From a bacterium (GTDB taxonomy: Bacteria > Patescibacteriota > Patescibacteriia > UBA1558 > UBA10009), in the NCBI GenBank assembly GCA_018672055.1, contig JABHGM010000001.1:571494-608976 (forward strand): a DNA stretch of 37,483 bases, written 5' to 3'. The notes under the pieces are model-generated. The model was given only the letters and a program-made list of their open reading frames with translations. It was not told the origin of the DNA and made no database searches. The number at the start of each line of letters is the position of its first letter. Positions within the stretch are counted from its first letter, which is position 1. The position numbers and the translations under genes were made by a program. This document shows positions 8,893 through 17,874 of this stretch, one piece after another.

Positions 8893-10176
8893 ATGAAAAT
8901 ATCAATAATAGGCACAGGTTACGTAGGATTAGTTTCAGCTGTAGGACTAGCTGAACTGGGTCACGAAATCTGGGGTGTAAATAGATCACCTGAAAAAATA
9001 GAGAAATTAAAAAAAGGTCAACAAATATTTTATGAACCTGGTCTTTCTAAATTACTTAAAAAGAATTTAAAGAAAAATAGATTGCACTTTGGTACAGATC
9101 TAGAAGAAGCTATAAATAATACAGATTATGTTTTTATTTGTGTTGGTACGCCTCCTAAAAAAGATGGTGGAGCAGATTTATCAGCTGTTAAAACTGTAGC
9201 TAAACAAATTGCTAAAGTTGCTAAAAGAAATTTAATAGTTATTGATAAAAGTACAGTACCTATTGGTACAGCTAGAATGGTACAAAGTATATTGAATAAG
9301 AATAAACATAAGTTTGAAGTTGTAAGTAGCCCTGAATTTTTAAGAGAAGGTAAAGCAGTTGAAGATTTTTTTCATGGTGATAGATTATTAATAGGTGCAG
9401 ATAATAAGCAAACTGCTAAAAAAGTAGCAAATATATATAGTAAGCTTAAAACACATAAAATGATTACCGATTTAGAAACAGCTGAACTTACTAAATACGC
9501 TTCTAATGCATTTTTAGCAACTAAAATATCTTTTATTAATGAAATTGCTAACCTATGTGAAAAAGTAGGGGCTAATGTAGAAGAAGTAGCTTATGGCATG
9601 GGCTTAGATAGGAGAATAAATCAATATTTTTTAAATGCAGGCATTGGTTACGGTGGTAGTTGCTTCCCCAAAGATGTTAAAGCTTTAAATCATATTTCAA
9701 AAGTTAATGGTTTTGATTTTAAAATATTAAAAGCTGTTTTAGATGTAAATGAGAGACAAAGAAAATTAGTATATAATAAAGCAAAAAAAGAACTAGGTTC
9801 ACTAAAAGGTAAAACAGTTACTATACTAGGACTAGCTTTTAAAGATAATACAGATGATATACGTGAATCACCGGCTATTGATTTAATTAAATGGTTTAGT
9901 AAAGCAGGATCCAAAGTAAAAGCATATGATAGGGAAGCACAAGAGAATTCTAAAATGCTTTTAAAGGATAAAGCTACTTGGTCTAAAAATCCATATGATG
10001 CTTGTAAAAATAGTCAGTTAGTTATTATTGCTACTGAGTGGCCTAGCTTTAAGAATCTAGATTGGGCTAAGATAAAAAGAAGCATGAAGAAAAAAGTAAT
10101 AATAGATGGTAAGAATTTATTAAGTAGAGATAAAATGGAAAAGTTAGGTTTTAAATATATAGGCGTAGGTAAATAA
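8893..10176 (+). CDS. ugd: UDP-glucose 6-dehydrogenase
   Basis: Oxidises UDP-glucose to UDP-glucuronate with two NAD. The 427-residue protein has the N-terminal NAD-binding 'GTGYVGLVSAVGLAELGHE', the 'VFICVGTPP' segment, 'SPEFLREGKAVEDF' around the active-site loop, and the catalytic cysteine Cys257 in 'GYGGSCFPKD'. The C-terminal domain has 'ILGLAFKDNTDDIRESP', typical of UDP-glucose/GDP-mannose dehydrogenases. The GDP-mannose enzyme is an alternative, but the Uxs gene in the same operon argues for the UDP-glucose enzyme, since its product feeds Uxs. The start ATG has AT-rich sequence before it and no Shine-Dalgarno. Confidence 0.95.
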   Translation: MKISIIGTGYVGLVSAVGLAELGHEIWGVNRSPEKIEKLKKGQQIFYEPGLSKLLKKNLKKNRLHFGTDLEEAINNTDYVFICVGTPPKKDGGADLSAVKTVAKQIAKVAKRNLIVIDKSTVPIGTARMVQSILNKNKHKFEVVSSPEFLREGKAVEDFFHGDRLLIGADNKQTAKKVANIYSKLKTHKMITDLETAELTKYASNAFLATKISFINEIANLCEKVGANVEEVAYGMGLDRRINQYFLNAGIGYGGSCFPKDVKALNHISKVNGFDFKILKAVLDVNERQRKLVYNKAKKELGSLKGKTVTILGLAFKDNTDDIRESPAIDLIKWFSKAGSKVKAYDREAQENSKMLLKDKATWSKNPYDACKNSQLVIIATEWPSFKNLDWAKIKRSMKKKVIIDGKNLLSRDKMEKLGFKYIGVGK

Positions 10177-10179
10177 TAT

Positions 10180-10839
10180 ATGAAGACATTCATTATAATT
10201 CCATGTCTTAATGAATCAGAAAATATTGTTAAAGTGATTAATTCTGTTAAAGAGTATGGTCAAGTAGTAATTGTTGATGATTGTTCAATAGATAATAGTT
10301 ATGAACTTGCTTTAAATCAAGGTATAGTTGTTTTAAAACATTACATTAATCGCGGACAAGGAGCATCTTTAGAAACAGGTGATAGATATGCTTTAAAACA
10401 TGGAGCTGACATTGTAATTCATTTTGATTCTGATGGTCAGCATAATAGTTTAGAGATTCCTAAATTGATTGAACCATTACTTTTAGGTAAAGTAGACATA
10501 GTACTTGGTTCTAGATTTTTAAACAGTACTGATAGTACACCGTTTATTAAAAAGTATTTTATTTTAAAACCAGCTATATTATTTCAAAATATATTACTTG
10601 GTTTAAATTTAACAGATACTCATAATGGTTTTAGAGCTTTAAATAGAAACGCTTTAAGTAAAATGCATATTAAACAAGATGGTATGGCTCATGCTACGGA
10701 AATAGTTAGTTTAATTAAAGAACATGATTTAAAATATGTTGAAGTTCCAGTAACTGTTAGTTATAATGAATTTGGGCAGGGCTTTATAGGTGGACTTCAA
10801 ATATTAAAAGATTTATTATTTAGTAAATTAAATAAATAG
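10180..10839 (+). CDS. GT2 family glycosyltransferase, polyprenyl-phosphate mannosyltransferase-like
   Basis: A 219-residue GT-A transferase. It shows 'FIIIPCLNESENIVKVI', the donor-site acidic pair in 'VVIVDDCSIDNS', 'LKHYINRGQGASLETGD', the metal-binding 'HFDSDGQH' and 'DTHNGFRALNR'. This order is characteristic of the DPM1/DPG-like branch, which charges a polyprenyl phosphate with a sugar. It has no membrane helices of its own, but the next gene encodes a DUF2304 membrane protein. GT2 plus DUF2304 neighbours are a recurring pair, and the small partner may anchor the enzyme; that role is inference. The two genes are separated by a single base. Confidence 0.88.
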   Translation: MKTFIIIPCLNESENIVKVINSVKEYGQVVIVDDCSIDNSYELALNQGIVVLKHYINRGQGASLETGDRYALKHGADIVIHFDSDGQHNSLEIPKLIEPLLLGKVDIVLGSRFLNSTDSTPFIKKYFILKPAILFQNILLGLNLTDTHNGFRALNRNALSKMHIKQDGMAHATEIVSLIKEHDLKYVEVPVTVSYNEFGQGFIGGLQILKDLLFSKLNK

Positions 10840-10840
10840 T

Positions 10841-11185
10841 ATGAATTATTTACCACTACAAATTATTGTTACTGTATTTTCCTTACTTGTAATATATAGG
10901 TTAATTAAAAAGTTTAAGGATAAAACATTAAAAATTGGTGAGTTTATTACTTGGTTTTTAATATGGCTTGGTGTTTTAGTAGTATTTTGGGTACCACAAA
11001 CTACATCATATTTTGCTTTTTTCTTAGGTATAGGCAGGGGAGTAGATTTAGCTGTTTATGTTGCTGTACTTTTAATATTTTATTTAATTTTTAGACTATA
11101 CTTAAAAGCTGATAAACAACAAAAAGAAATTACTAAATTAGTTAGGCATTTAGCCTTAAATGAGAGAGAAGAGGATAATGAATAA
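10841..11185 (+). CDS. DUF2304 family small membrane protein
   Basis: A 114-residue protein with about three hydrophobic segments (near residues 4-20, 33-52 and 67-90) and a charged C-terminal tail that may form a short coiled coil ('ADKQQKEITKLVRHLALNE'). The pattern, with 'KIGEFITWFLIWLGVLVVFW' and 'GIGRGVDLAVYVAVLLIFYL', matches DUF2304. These proteins are commonly encoded beside GT2 transferases, as here with one before and one after. A role as a membrane partner of the GT2 is plausible but not proven. The start has no Shine-Dalgarno. Confidence 0.85.
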   Translation: MNYLPLQIIVTVFSLLVIYRLIKKFKDKTLKIGEFITWFLIWLGVLVVFWVPQTTSYFAFFLGIGRGVDLAVYVAVLLIFYLIFRLYLKADKQQKEITKLVRHLALNEREEDNE

Positions 11186-11188
11186 ATT

Positions 11189-12235
11189 ATGAAAAGAGTC
11201 GCTGTTATTATATTAAACTACAATGGTAAAAAGTATCTCCCTCCACTTATGGGGAGTCTTTTTAGCTACTTACCTAAAAACGTAGAACAAGAGATTATTA
11301 TTGTAGATAATAATTCAAGTGATGATTCCATTGAATATGTTAAAAGTAATTATCCGCAAGTTAAATTAATTTTAAATAATGAAAACCTTGGTTTCGCAGC
11401 TGGTAATAACGTTGGTATGAAATATGCAATCGAAAATAATTTTGATTATATCATGCTTTTAAATCAAGATACTCAAGTAACTGAAGGTTATTTAGATAAA
11501 TTAGTTGAGGAAATAGCCAGTGATGAAAAAATAAGTGCAGTACAACCTAAAATATTACTTTACCCAGAGACAGATAAAGTAAATAGTTTAGGGAATGTAA
11601 TTCATTATCTAGGCTTTGGTTATACCTTTGGTCATAAAGAGTTAGATAAAAAGTCATTATTTAAAAGCAGAAATATTAATTATTGTAGTGGTGCTGCTTG
11701 TTTATACAAAGTATCTGTTTTAAAAAAAGTAGGTTTGTTTTATGATGAACTATTTATGTATCACGAAGATTTAGATCTTGGTTGGCGTATGAAGTTACTT
11801 GGCTATAATAATATAGTAGCTAAAACTAGTGTTGTTTATCATAGTTATGAATTTTCAAGAAGTATTAAAAAATATTATTATATGGAACGAAATAGATTTA
11901 TTGTTATGTTTCAGAATTACAAACTAGGTACAATATTATTAATTTTGCCTGTTTTAGTTATAATGGAAATGGGACTATTACTTTTTTCTTTAAGTAATGG
12001 TTTTTTTAAAGAGAAGCTTAGAGTATATAAATATTTTTTAAAGAGAGAAAGTTGGCAGAAATTAAATAAAAAAAGAATTGAAGTACAAAGTAATAGAATA
12101 TTAAATGATCAGCAAGTTGTTAAAAGATTTTCTGGTGAAATATTACATCAGGAAGTAAAAAGTAACTTATTAAATTTTATAAATCCCTTATTTGATTTAT
12201 ATTGGCAAGTAGTTAAAAGATTAATAATTTGGTAA
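11189..12235 (+). CDS. GT2 family glycosyltransferase, rhamnosyltransferase-like
   Basis: A 348-residue protein starting with 'VAVIILNYNGKKYLPPLM', followed by 'IIIVDNNSSDDSIEYV', 'NLGFAAGNNVGMKYA' and the 'MLLNQDTQV' metal-binding region. 'YHEDLDLGWRMKLLGY' near residue 195 is the catalytic-base segment of WbbL/RfbF-type rhamnosyl and related transferases. A hydrophobic stretch ('LLILPVLVIMEMGLLLF', about residues 251-267) near the C-terminal third should anchor it to the membrane. The rml genes at 27477 and 32139-34711 could supply dTDP-rhamnose, which is consistent with but does not prove a rhamnosyl donor. Confidence 0.87.
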   Translation: MKRVAVIILNYNGKKYLPPLMGSLFSYLPKNVEQEIIIVDNNSSDDSIEYVKSNYPQVKLILNNENLGFAAGNNVGMKYAIENNFDYIMLLNQDTQVTEGYLDKLVEEIASDEKISAVQPKILLYPETDKVNSLGNVIHYLGFGYTFGHKELDKKSLFKSRNINYCSGAACLYKVSVLKKVGLFYDELFMYHEDLDLGWRMKLLGYNNIVAKTSVVYHSYEFSRSIKKYYYMERNRFIVMFQNYKLGTILLILPVLVIMEMGLLLFSLSNGFFKEKLRVYKYFLKRESWQKLNKKRIEVQSNRILNDQQVVKRFSGEILHQEVKSNLLNFINPLFDLYWQVVKRLIIW

Positions 12236-12239
12236 TTAT

Positions 12240-13379
12240 ATGAAGATAGCTCAAGTAGTTTCAACTTTTCCACCATACCGAGGAGGTATGGGTAATTTAG
12301 CTTGCTCAATTACTGATCAATTAAGTCTATTAAATTTTAATGTTACTGTTTTCACACCAAAGCGTGCTTTTAGTGATCATGATATTAAAAGTTATTACAG
12401 ATTAATAAGTTGTAGATCTTTAGTTAGATTCGGTAACGCTGCTATTTTACCTCAACTAGCTATTAGATTATTTGCCTATGATATTGTTCATTTGCATTAT
12501 CCATTTATTGGTAGTTCACTAGCTACTGTATTCCCTAAGTTAATAAGAGGTGATCAGCAAAAATTGATCATTCACTATCATATGGATTTAGTAGGTATTG
12601 GTTGGAAAAAATATTTCTTCCTATTTTATAATAAATTATTTTTAAAACTTGTTTTAAAGTTAGCTGACCAAATAATGGTAACTACCCTAGATTATGCTCG
12701 TGAGTCTATTATAGCTCCATATCTTAAAAAACATCCTGAGAAGTTTGTCGAAGTGCCAAATGGAGTTGATATTGATTTTTTTAAACCTCGATCTAAATCA
12801 CCAAGCTTGGTGAGAAAATATGGTTTAGAGAATAAACAGGTTATATTATTTGTTGGAGCTCTAGATAGCGCTCATTATTTTAAAGGTGTAAATTATTTAA
12901 TAAAAGCTTTTGAATTATTAAAAAGAGAAGATGTTAAATTATTGATTGTCGGTGAGGGTGATTTAAAAAAAGTCTATATGGATTTAGTTGAGTCATTTAA
13001 TTTAAGTCATAAAGTAATATTTTTAGGCTATGTACCAGATGAACAATTAGTTAATTACTATAACTTATCAGATATATTTGTTTTACCATCAATTGATAAA
13101 TCTGAAGCCTTTGGTATGGTGTTAATTGAAGCCATGGCTTGTGCTAAACCTGTTATTGCTACAGATTTAGCTGGTGTTAGAAAAGTTGTTGATGCTAGAG
13201 TAAATGGTAGGTTAGTTAAACCAAAAAATATTGAAGCATTAACTGCACAGTTTGAATATTTTTTAGAAAATGAAAGAAGAAGAATTAATTATGGTAAAAA
13301 AGGTAGAATTAAAGTAGTTAATGAATATAGTTGGTATGAAGTAGTTAAAAAAATAGTAGCTTGTTACGAGAAAGAATAA
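12240..13379 (+). CDS. GT4 family glycosyltransferase
   Basis: A 379-residue GT-B transferase. The N-terminal domain starts 'IAQVVSTFPPYRGGMGNLA' and contains 'DIVHLHYPFIG'. The donor domain has 'EVPNGVDIDFF', 'LFVGALDSAHYFKGV', 'LIVGEGDLKK' and the E-x7-E segment in 'SEAFGMVLIEAMACAKPVIA'. This pattern is like PimA/WbaZ-type mannosyl or galactosyl transferases. It begins 4 bases after the previous stop and ends one base before the next GT4 gene, in the same operon. Donor and acceptor are unknown. No Shine-Dalgarno is present. Confidence 0.9.
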   Translation: MKIAQVVSTFPPYRGGMGNLACSITDQLSLLNFNVTVFTPKRAFSDHDIKSYYRLISCRSLVRFGNAAILPQLAIRLFAYDIVHLHYPFIGSSLATVFPKLIRGDQQKLIIHYHMDLVGIGWKKYFFLFYNKLFLKLVLKLADQIMVTTLDYARESIIAPYLKKHPEKFVEVPNGVDIDFFKPRSKSPSLVRKYGLENKQVILFVGALDSAHYFKGVNYLIKAFELLKREDVKLLIVGEGDLKKVYMDLVESFNLSHKVIFLGYVPDEQLVNYYNLSDIFVLPSIDKSEAFGMVLIEAMACAKPVIATDLAGVRKVVDARVNGRLVKPKNIEALTAQFEYFLENERRRINYGKKGRIKVVNEYSWYEVVKKIVACYEKE

Positions 13380-13380
13380 T

Positions 13381-14544
13381 ATGAAATATTGTTTAATAAA
13401 TAATCTCTATCCACCTTTTTCAATAGGTGGTGCTGAAAATATAGTAGAAATAATTGCTAACTCTTTAAGTGTTAATGATCAAGTTTTAGTTATAACTTCA
13501 AGTAATAATGGAGATACAGAATTTAAAGAGATTCCTAATTTAAAAATAATACGTTTGCCCAGTAATAATATATATCACTATTTAGATAACAAGGATAAAA
13601 AAATATTTTTTAAATTAATTTGGCATATTAAAGATGTATTTAATTTTAAAACAGCGTCTTTAGTTAAAGATATTTTAAAACGTGAAATGCCTGATGTAGT
13701 TATGACACATAATTTAAAAGGCTTGTCATATGAAATACCTAAAGTAATACGTAAATTAAAATTAAAACATATTCATACCCTACATGATTATCAATTACTT
13801 GATCCTCATGGTTCATTACATAGAAAGGGAATTAATATTGAAAAATTACCTATTAGTTTAAGAGTATATAAAAATATATGTTCTAAACTGTTTAAGAATA
13901 TACCATATATCATATCTCCATCTAAGTTTGTTTTAGATAAGCATTTAGAAAATGGTTTCTTTAAAAAATCTAAAACATTTGTTTTACCAAATCCAATTGT
14001 TTTAACAGATAAAAAACATTTAAAAAAGAATAATGAAAAAATTAAATTACTTTATCTCGGACAAATAGAAGAACATAAAGGAATACAATTTTTACTTGAA
14101 TCATTTATTAAATATAATTCTGTAGATTTTGAATTACAAGTAGTAGGGGACGGTACACTTTTAAATGGGTTAAGCAAGAAATATGCTAGTGATCAAATTA
14201 AATTCTTAGGCAGAGTAGCTCATGAAGAAATAAATAATATATTTAATGATATTGATTTAACCATAATACCTTCAATCTGGTATGATAATTCACCTACTGT
14301 AATTTATGAAAGTTATGTGAATAATACACCTGTTTTAGTCTCAAATATTGGTGGCTCTAAAGAATTAGTAGAAGAGGGTAAAACTGGCTTTATTTACAAA
14401 TATAATCAATATAGTGATATGTGTGCTAAATTAGATAAAATAGCTCAAAATAGGGCAGATTTAGCTAAATATGGGGCAAATGGTTACGAATTCATTAAAC
14501 AATTTGAAGTATCTAAATATATAGATAAATTAAAGAATATATGA
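13381..14544 (+). CDS. GT4 family glycosyltransferase
   Basis: A 387-residue GT-B transferase. It begins 'YCLINNLYPPFSIGGAENIV', shows 'HTLHDYQLLDPHG' in the acceptor domain, and in the donor domain 'LLYLGQIEEHKGIQ', 'LQVVGDGTL' and 'WYDNSPTVIYESYVNNTPVLV'. It is more divergent than its two GT4 neighbours but has the expected glycine-rich and acidic E-x7-E regions. The stop codon overlaps the start of the methyltransferase gene by ATGA, so the two are likely translated in a coupled way. The sugar cannot be assigned from sequence. Confidence 0.88.
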   Translation: MKYCLINNLYPPFSIGGAENIVEIIANSLSVNDQVLVITSSNNGDTEFKEIPNLKIIRLPSNNIYHYLDNKDKKIFFKLIWHIKDVFNFKTASLVKDILKREMPDVVMTHNLKGLSYEIPKVIRKLKLKHIHTLHDYQLLDPHGSLHRKGINIEKLPISLRVYKNICSKLFKNIPYIISPSKFVLDKHLENGFFKKSKTFVLPNPIVLTDKKHLKKNNEKIKLLYLGQIEEHKGIQFLLESFIKYNSVDFELQVVGDGTLLNGLSKKYASDQIKFLGRVAHEEINNIFNDIDLTIIPSIWYDNSPTVIYESYVNNTPVLVSNIGGSKELVEEGKTGFIYKYNQYSDMCAKLDKIAQNRADLAKYGANGYEFIKQFEVSKYIDKLKNI

Positions 14545-15413
14545 GTAGTTTTAGAGAGATAAAAAGTTATTTAAATACTAAGTGTAAGGTAAAAGATGAT
14601 ATATTTATTTATCTACCTACACTTACTGATTTCCAGAAAAAAGAGATAGAATTTCATGAAAATGACAGATCTAATGAAAAAGATGTACATCAATTAAATA
14701 GTTTAAGAAATCAGTATTATCATAAGTTATTTTCTAAATATTTTAATGCTTTAAAAAAAGAAAGCATAATTTTAGAAATAGGCGTTGGTATTGGTTACGA
14801 TTTAATACCTCTGCTTAAAAAAGGTTTTAAGGTAATAGCAACTGACATATCAGAAAGTACTTTAAAAGATTTAAAAAATTATATTAATACTAATTACTCT
14901 GAGTATAAAGAAAATATTATTTATTTAGTTTCTGATGGTCAGAATTTACCTCTTAAAGATAATTCCATTGAAGCTATTTTAATTGTAGCTACTCTGCATC
15001 ACTTTGAAGATCAAAATAAGCTAGTTACTGAATTAAAACGTGTTTTAGATAGTGGTTACTTAGTACTAGGCATGGAACCATCTAAATTCATGATGTCATT
15101 TACTAAACTATTTAAGAATTCAGATAAATTGAGAGTTCATAAAGGACATAGTGAAGCTGATGAAACTCATTTAGGGTATTTAAAAAGTGATTTTAAAAAG
15201 TTAGGTAAAGTTATACGTATTAAAAGAGTTTGGTTACTTCTTGGATTTTTGCATTATTTTTTAGAAGCTATATATAGATTATTTAAATTAAAAAAGAGGA
15301 TTAAAATTCCTCTTGTTATTGAATACATATTTTTAGTATTTGATGAAATATTACTTTCTATTCCAATAATAAACTCAATTAATTTTCATTGGTTAGTGGT
15401 TATTAAATTTTAA
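14541..15413 (+). CDS. Class I SAM-dependent methyltransferase
   Basis: A 290-residue protein whose SAM-binding motif I is 'ILEIGVGIGYDLIPLL' (about residues 75-90), followed by an acidic post-I position in 'VIATDISESTLKDL'. Motif III/IV is 'AILIVATLHHFEDQ'. These fit the Methyltransf_11/UbiE-like group. The C-terminal 70 residues are hydrophobic ('FLHYFLEAIYRLFKL', then 'YIFLVFDEILLSIPI'), suggesting contact with the membrane or a lipid-linked acceptor. It closes the glycan operon, just before a bidirectional terminator. Methylation of a glycan or lipid-linked sugar is a reasonable guess. MetK and AhcY in the window would serve its cofactor cycle. Confidence 0.87.
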   Translation: MSSFREIKSYLNTKCKVKDDIFIYLPTLTDFQKKEIEFHENDRSNEKDVHQLNSLRNQYYHKLFSKYFNALKKESIILEIGVGIGYDLIPLLKKGFKVIATDISESTLKDLKNYINTNYSEYKENIIYLVSDGQNLPLKDNSIEAILIVATLHHFEDQNKLVTELKRVLDSGYLVLGMEPSKFMMSFTKLFKNSDKLRVHKGHSEADETHLGYLKSDFKKLGKVIRIKRVWLLLGFLHYFLEAIYRLFKLKKRIKIPLVIEYIFLVFDEILLSIPIINSINFHWLVVIKF

Positions 15414-15423
15414 ATATTACTTA

Positions 15424-15485
15424 AATAAAAAAGCCCGAGGTAAAACCAAGGGCTTTTGTAATATTTATTAAAATATTACTTATTT
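15424..15485. repeat. Direct repeat, 62 bases, terminator plus stop-codon region, copy 1
   Basis: Bases 15424-15485 are identical to 17813-17874 (offset 2389). The repeat contains the terminator hairpin, an AT-rich tail with a second small inverted repeat, and the stop and last lysine codon of the minus-strand gene. Identity stops abruptly at the next codon upstream in the gene. Confidence 0.95.
15429..15457. terminator. Bidirectional rho-independent terminator between convergent genes (copy 1)
   Basis: An 8-base-pair stem (AAAAGCCC at 15429-15436 with GGGCTTTT at 15450-15457) has T-rich sequence on both outer sides. It lies between the end of the plus-strand operon at 15413 and the end of the minus-strand secreted-protein gene at 15480, so it can end both. 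It is the same sequence as the hairpin at 17818-17846. Confidence 0.85.
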
Positions 15486-17606
15486 TACTAATACTATTTT
15501 TTGTAGTTCAGTAAAATTTCCAGCAATCATACTAACTAGGTAAATACCACTTGAAAAATCTGTGGCATTCCAGGTTATTTGATAATTACCAGATATTTGG
15601 TATTCATTGACTAATGAATATACTTCGCGTCCTGATATATCGTATACTATTATACTTACATCAGAATCATGAGGTAGATCATAGCCAATAGTTGTTATTG
15701 GATTGAATGGATTGGGATAGGCAGGAGATAGTTTGAATAAACTAGCTGTCTCAACTATATTTGTTGGAACTTTATTTCCAAGCCAATCAGCTACTATTGC
15801 TTTTTCAATTTTCATCTCACCGGAGTATTCGAAAACTATTTCATTTAATTCTGAACCATCCATACTAATCATGATAATCTCATTACCATTTTGTTTCATT
15901 ATCCAACCATTTGGATAGTTGGTAATAGTGAAATCGCCAGTTGTTAGTAGCTGTATGCCTGCAATATCTCCATCAACTTTGAGTGAGCCGTTGTTAAACA
16001 GGAGATTAATTAATTCAGGAGATGATCTTCCTACAGGTTCATCAATAATTATGAACAGTATTTGTACTGCATCTAAAACATTGATTTCATTATCTTCGTT
16101 CATATCACTAGCCCAGAACGTATATTCAGAACTGATTATTGTTTCAAGTGCTATACCAATTACTTGTACCAGATCCACTACATCAATTTCTTCATTGCCA
16201 TCAATGTCACCTTTCATGCCTACTTGGATAGAACCAGAATCAGCAACAGTCAGATTTAGTGGTTGTCCTTCAGAATTACTTACAGAATATTCACCAATGT
16301 AAAATTCAATATTACTTCCTGGAATAGCATCCTCATTGACATATCCCGTAATTATTAAATTTTCCAAGTAATATCCTACCCATTCACCATCCTCTTCAAT
16401 TACTTGATTAAATGGATTTTGAACTCCAATGAATTCATATGTACCACCAAAATCAGCAGCATATGAGAATTCAAATGAAGACTCATGTTGCCAGAATGTA
16501 ACTGCATTTGGGGAGTCGATTAGTTCGAATTGGATTCCAGGAAGAGGATAATCTGAAACAATATTGATAATCAATTCAGTGTGTTCATTTGGAATTGTAT
16601 AGCCATTAATAATAAACATACCTATATTCTCTTCTCCATCAGTTATGAAGATTTCAGGACCCACGGCTGGTAATTGATGCGTGTGAACTTCAAAACCATA
16701 CATACTATCTTTTAAGATGAAATTATCCTCTTCAATTGATATATGGATAATTTCATTTAGCTCAGCATCTGGATCAACGTCGGCTGCCAAATAGAAGAGG
16801 AAATTACTTTCACTTGGTAATCCATAGTTAGGTTCAATTATATAACCATTTTCAATAGTATTACCATAGAGAAAATTTACTTGATTTTCATAGTCATTGA
16901 GGCTATTATATAATCTAATATTTTGAAGGCTTTCAATACTAGAAATAGTAAAGTTAACAGCTTCAAAGTGAAGATTATTTTCCATTACATAACCTCCAAA
17001 TTCCCATAACAAGACATTTTGATCGCCAGGTTGAACAGAAATATCATTAAATTCATAACCGGAACTATTTATATAAGCATCACCGACTTCAGCATTGCCA
17101 ATAGAAATTACATTTCCTATTATCATTAAGTTATCATCTGGATTCATATCTTCATAGATTACTTCAAGTATTTCATTATGAGTATTTCTTGCAAATACTT
17201 CAGATATACCTAGGTAAAATGTGTCACCTGCAGATGGCATCGCAACATCAAGCGTAAATGTAAATGTATAATTGGTTTCTGAAAGATACAATCCCTCAAA
17301 AAGAGCTACATCATTATCAAAACTTGATAGCGAAGCAAATTCTGTCCTTTCAGGACCAAAGTTTTGCCATATGGTAATATCTGAATATTGAATAGATTCT
17401 GTTGACCCACTGATTGTAGCAGCAAATCCATCAAGTAATACGTTGTATTCAGAATCAATAACCATATCTACAATTAGTACGGGAGCGTTATTTGCTAGCC
17501 TTGCACAGGTATATGAACCTTGGTTATTTTCATTTAAAGAAAGCGTTAGTGTTTGAGCATGTCCGATGGACATTATTAACATAAGTGTAAAGACGATATT
17601 TTTCAT
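15480..17606 (-). CDS. Secreted protein with dockerin-like repeats and type IX secretion C-terminal sorting domain
   Basis: A 708-residue protein. A signal peptide (residues 1-17, ending 'SIGHA' before Gln) precedes beta-rich domains of unknown type up to about residue 455. Two dockerin-type calcium loops follow ('GDIDGNEEIDVVDLVQ' near 462 and 'SDMNEDNEINVLDAVQ' near 500). A cohesin-like domain comes next, with 'VDGDIAGIQLLTT'. The last 80 residues are a Por/T9SS sorting domain: 'AYPNPFNPITTIGYDL' near 628, 'VYDISGREV', 'GNYQITWNATDFSSGIYLV' and a terminal 'KIVLVK'. An AAGGAG ribosome site lies 5 bases before the ATG, unlike most neighbours. G+C is visibly higher than in the flanking operons. 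No T9SS machinery gene is seen in the window, so how it is exported or anchored is open. Confidence 0.85.
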   Translation of the reverse strand: MKNIVFTLMLIMSIGHAQTLTLSLNENNQGSYTCARLANNAPVLIVDMVIDSEYNVLLDGFAATISGSTESIQYSDITIWQNFGPERTEFASLSSFDNDVALFEGLYLSETNYTFTFTLDVAMPSAGDTFYLGISEVFARNTHNEILEVIYEDMNPDDNLMIIGNVISIGNAEVGDAYINSSGYEFNDISVQPGDQNVLLWEFGGYVMENNLHFEAVNFTISSIESLQNIRLYNSLNDYENQVNFLYGNTIENGYIIEPNYGLPSESNFLFYLAADVDPDAELNEIIHISIEEDNFILKDSMYGFEVHTHQLPAVGPEIFITDGEENIGMFIINGYTIPNEHTELIINIVSDYPLPGIQFELIDSPNAVTFWQHESSFEFSYAADFGGTYEFIGVQNPFNQVIEEDGEWVGYYLENLIITGYVNEDAIPGSNIEFYIGEYSVSNSEGQPLNLTVADSGSIQVGMKGDIDGNEEIDVVDLVQVIGIALETIISSEYTFWASDMNEDNEINVLDAVQILFIIIDEPVGRSSPELINLLFNNGSLKVDGDIAGIQLLTTGDFTITNYPNGWIMKQNGNEIIMISMDGSELNEIVFEYSGEMKIEKAIVADWLGNKVPTNIVETASLFKLSPAYPNPFNPITTIGYDLPHDSDVSIIVYDISGREVYSLVNEYQISGNYQITWNATDFSSGIYLVSMIAGNFTELQKIVLVK

Positions 17607-17656
17607 CTTTTCTCCTTTTCTTGTTTATTTATTCTTTTATCAACGTTCGGTAACAT
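17603..17656 (-). CDS. Possible 17-residue upstream reading frame in the leader of the 17606 gene
   Basis: On the minus strand an ATG at 17656-17654 opens a frame starting M-L-P-N-V-D-K and ending in TGA at 17605-17603, overlapping the ATG of the secreted-protein gene by four bases (ATGA). A weak AAAGG site lies about 10 bases before it. The same first seven residues (with E for D) begin a mini-frame in the second leader at 21624, but that one stops after seven codons. Expression is unproven; it could be a leader peptide or chance. Confidence 0.3.
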   Translation of the reverse strand: MLPNVDKRINKQEKEKR

Positions 17657-17816
17657 AAATACTTAACCTTTTAAAAAAGGTATTGAATTATGTTCATTTT
17701 ATTAATTTTTTAGTGTTATTTTACTTAAATATATTGACGAATAACTTATATAAGTTATTACGTATATTATTAGTAAATAACGTAAAATATAGCAAAAATA
17801 GTATATTTTGTCAATA
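17624..17816 (-). repeat. Conserved promoter-leader repeat, copy A
   Basis: This stretch matches 21592-21784 with two single-base gaps and, by hand alignment of the 176 bases from 17641, about 13 mismatches. The 43 bases at 17641-17683 are identical in both. In transcript order it holds the promoter, a perfect 20-base palindrome (17740-17759), a hairpin (ACCTTTT/AAAAGGT near 17667-17682), a mini reading frame and the ribosome site. It gives the gene an untranslated leader of roughly 170 bases, while other genes here have almost none. Confidence 0.9.
17786..17814 (-). promoter_or_regulatory. Strong sigma-70-type promoter for the 17606 gene
   Basis: On the minus strand TTGACA (17814-17809) and TATATT (17791-17786) are 17 bases apart, an exact -35 box with a near-consensus -10. 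The -35 box abuts the terminator of the upstream cassette. The predicted transcript start is near 17779. Confidence 0.8.
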
Positions 17817-17874
17817 AAAAAGCCCGAGGTAAAACCAAGGGCTTTTGTAATATTTATTAAAATATTACTTATTT
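17813..17874. repeat. Direct repeat, 62 bases, terminator plus stop-codon region, copy 2
   Basis: Identical to 15424-15485. Its left edge overlaps the end of leader repeat A, so the repeats define a cassette unit: promoter-leader, gene, terminator. Confidence 0.95.
17818..17846 (-). terminator. Rho-independent terminator of the 21573 gene (copy 2)
   Basis: The same hairpin as at 15429-15457: AAAAGCCC (17818-17825) pairs with GGGCTTTT (17839-17846). On the minus strand it is followed by a run of T. It separates the first cassette from the promoter of the second. Confidence 0.85.

Noticed and set aside
15733-16302. Plus-strand reading frames inside the 15480-17606 gene
   Set aside because: Antisense to the dockerin and sorting-domain coding region; no start signals or domain match.
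15424-17874. CRISPR array suggested by direct repeats
   Set aside because: There are only two copies, 2.4 kb apart with a gene between them, and the repeat is a terminator.
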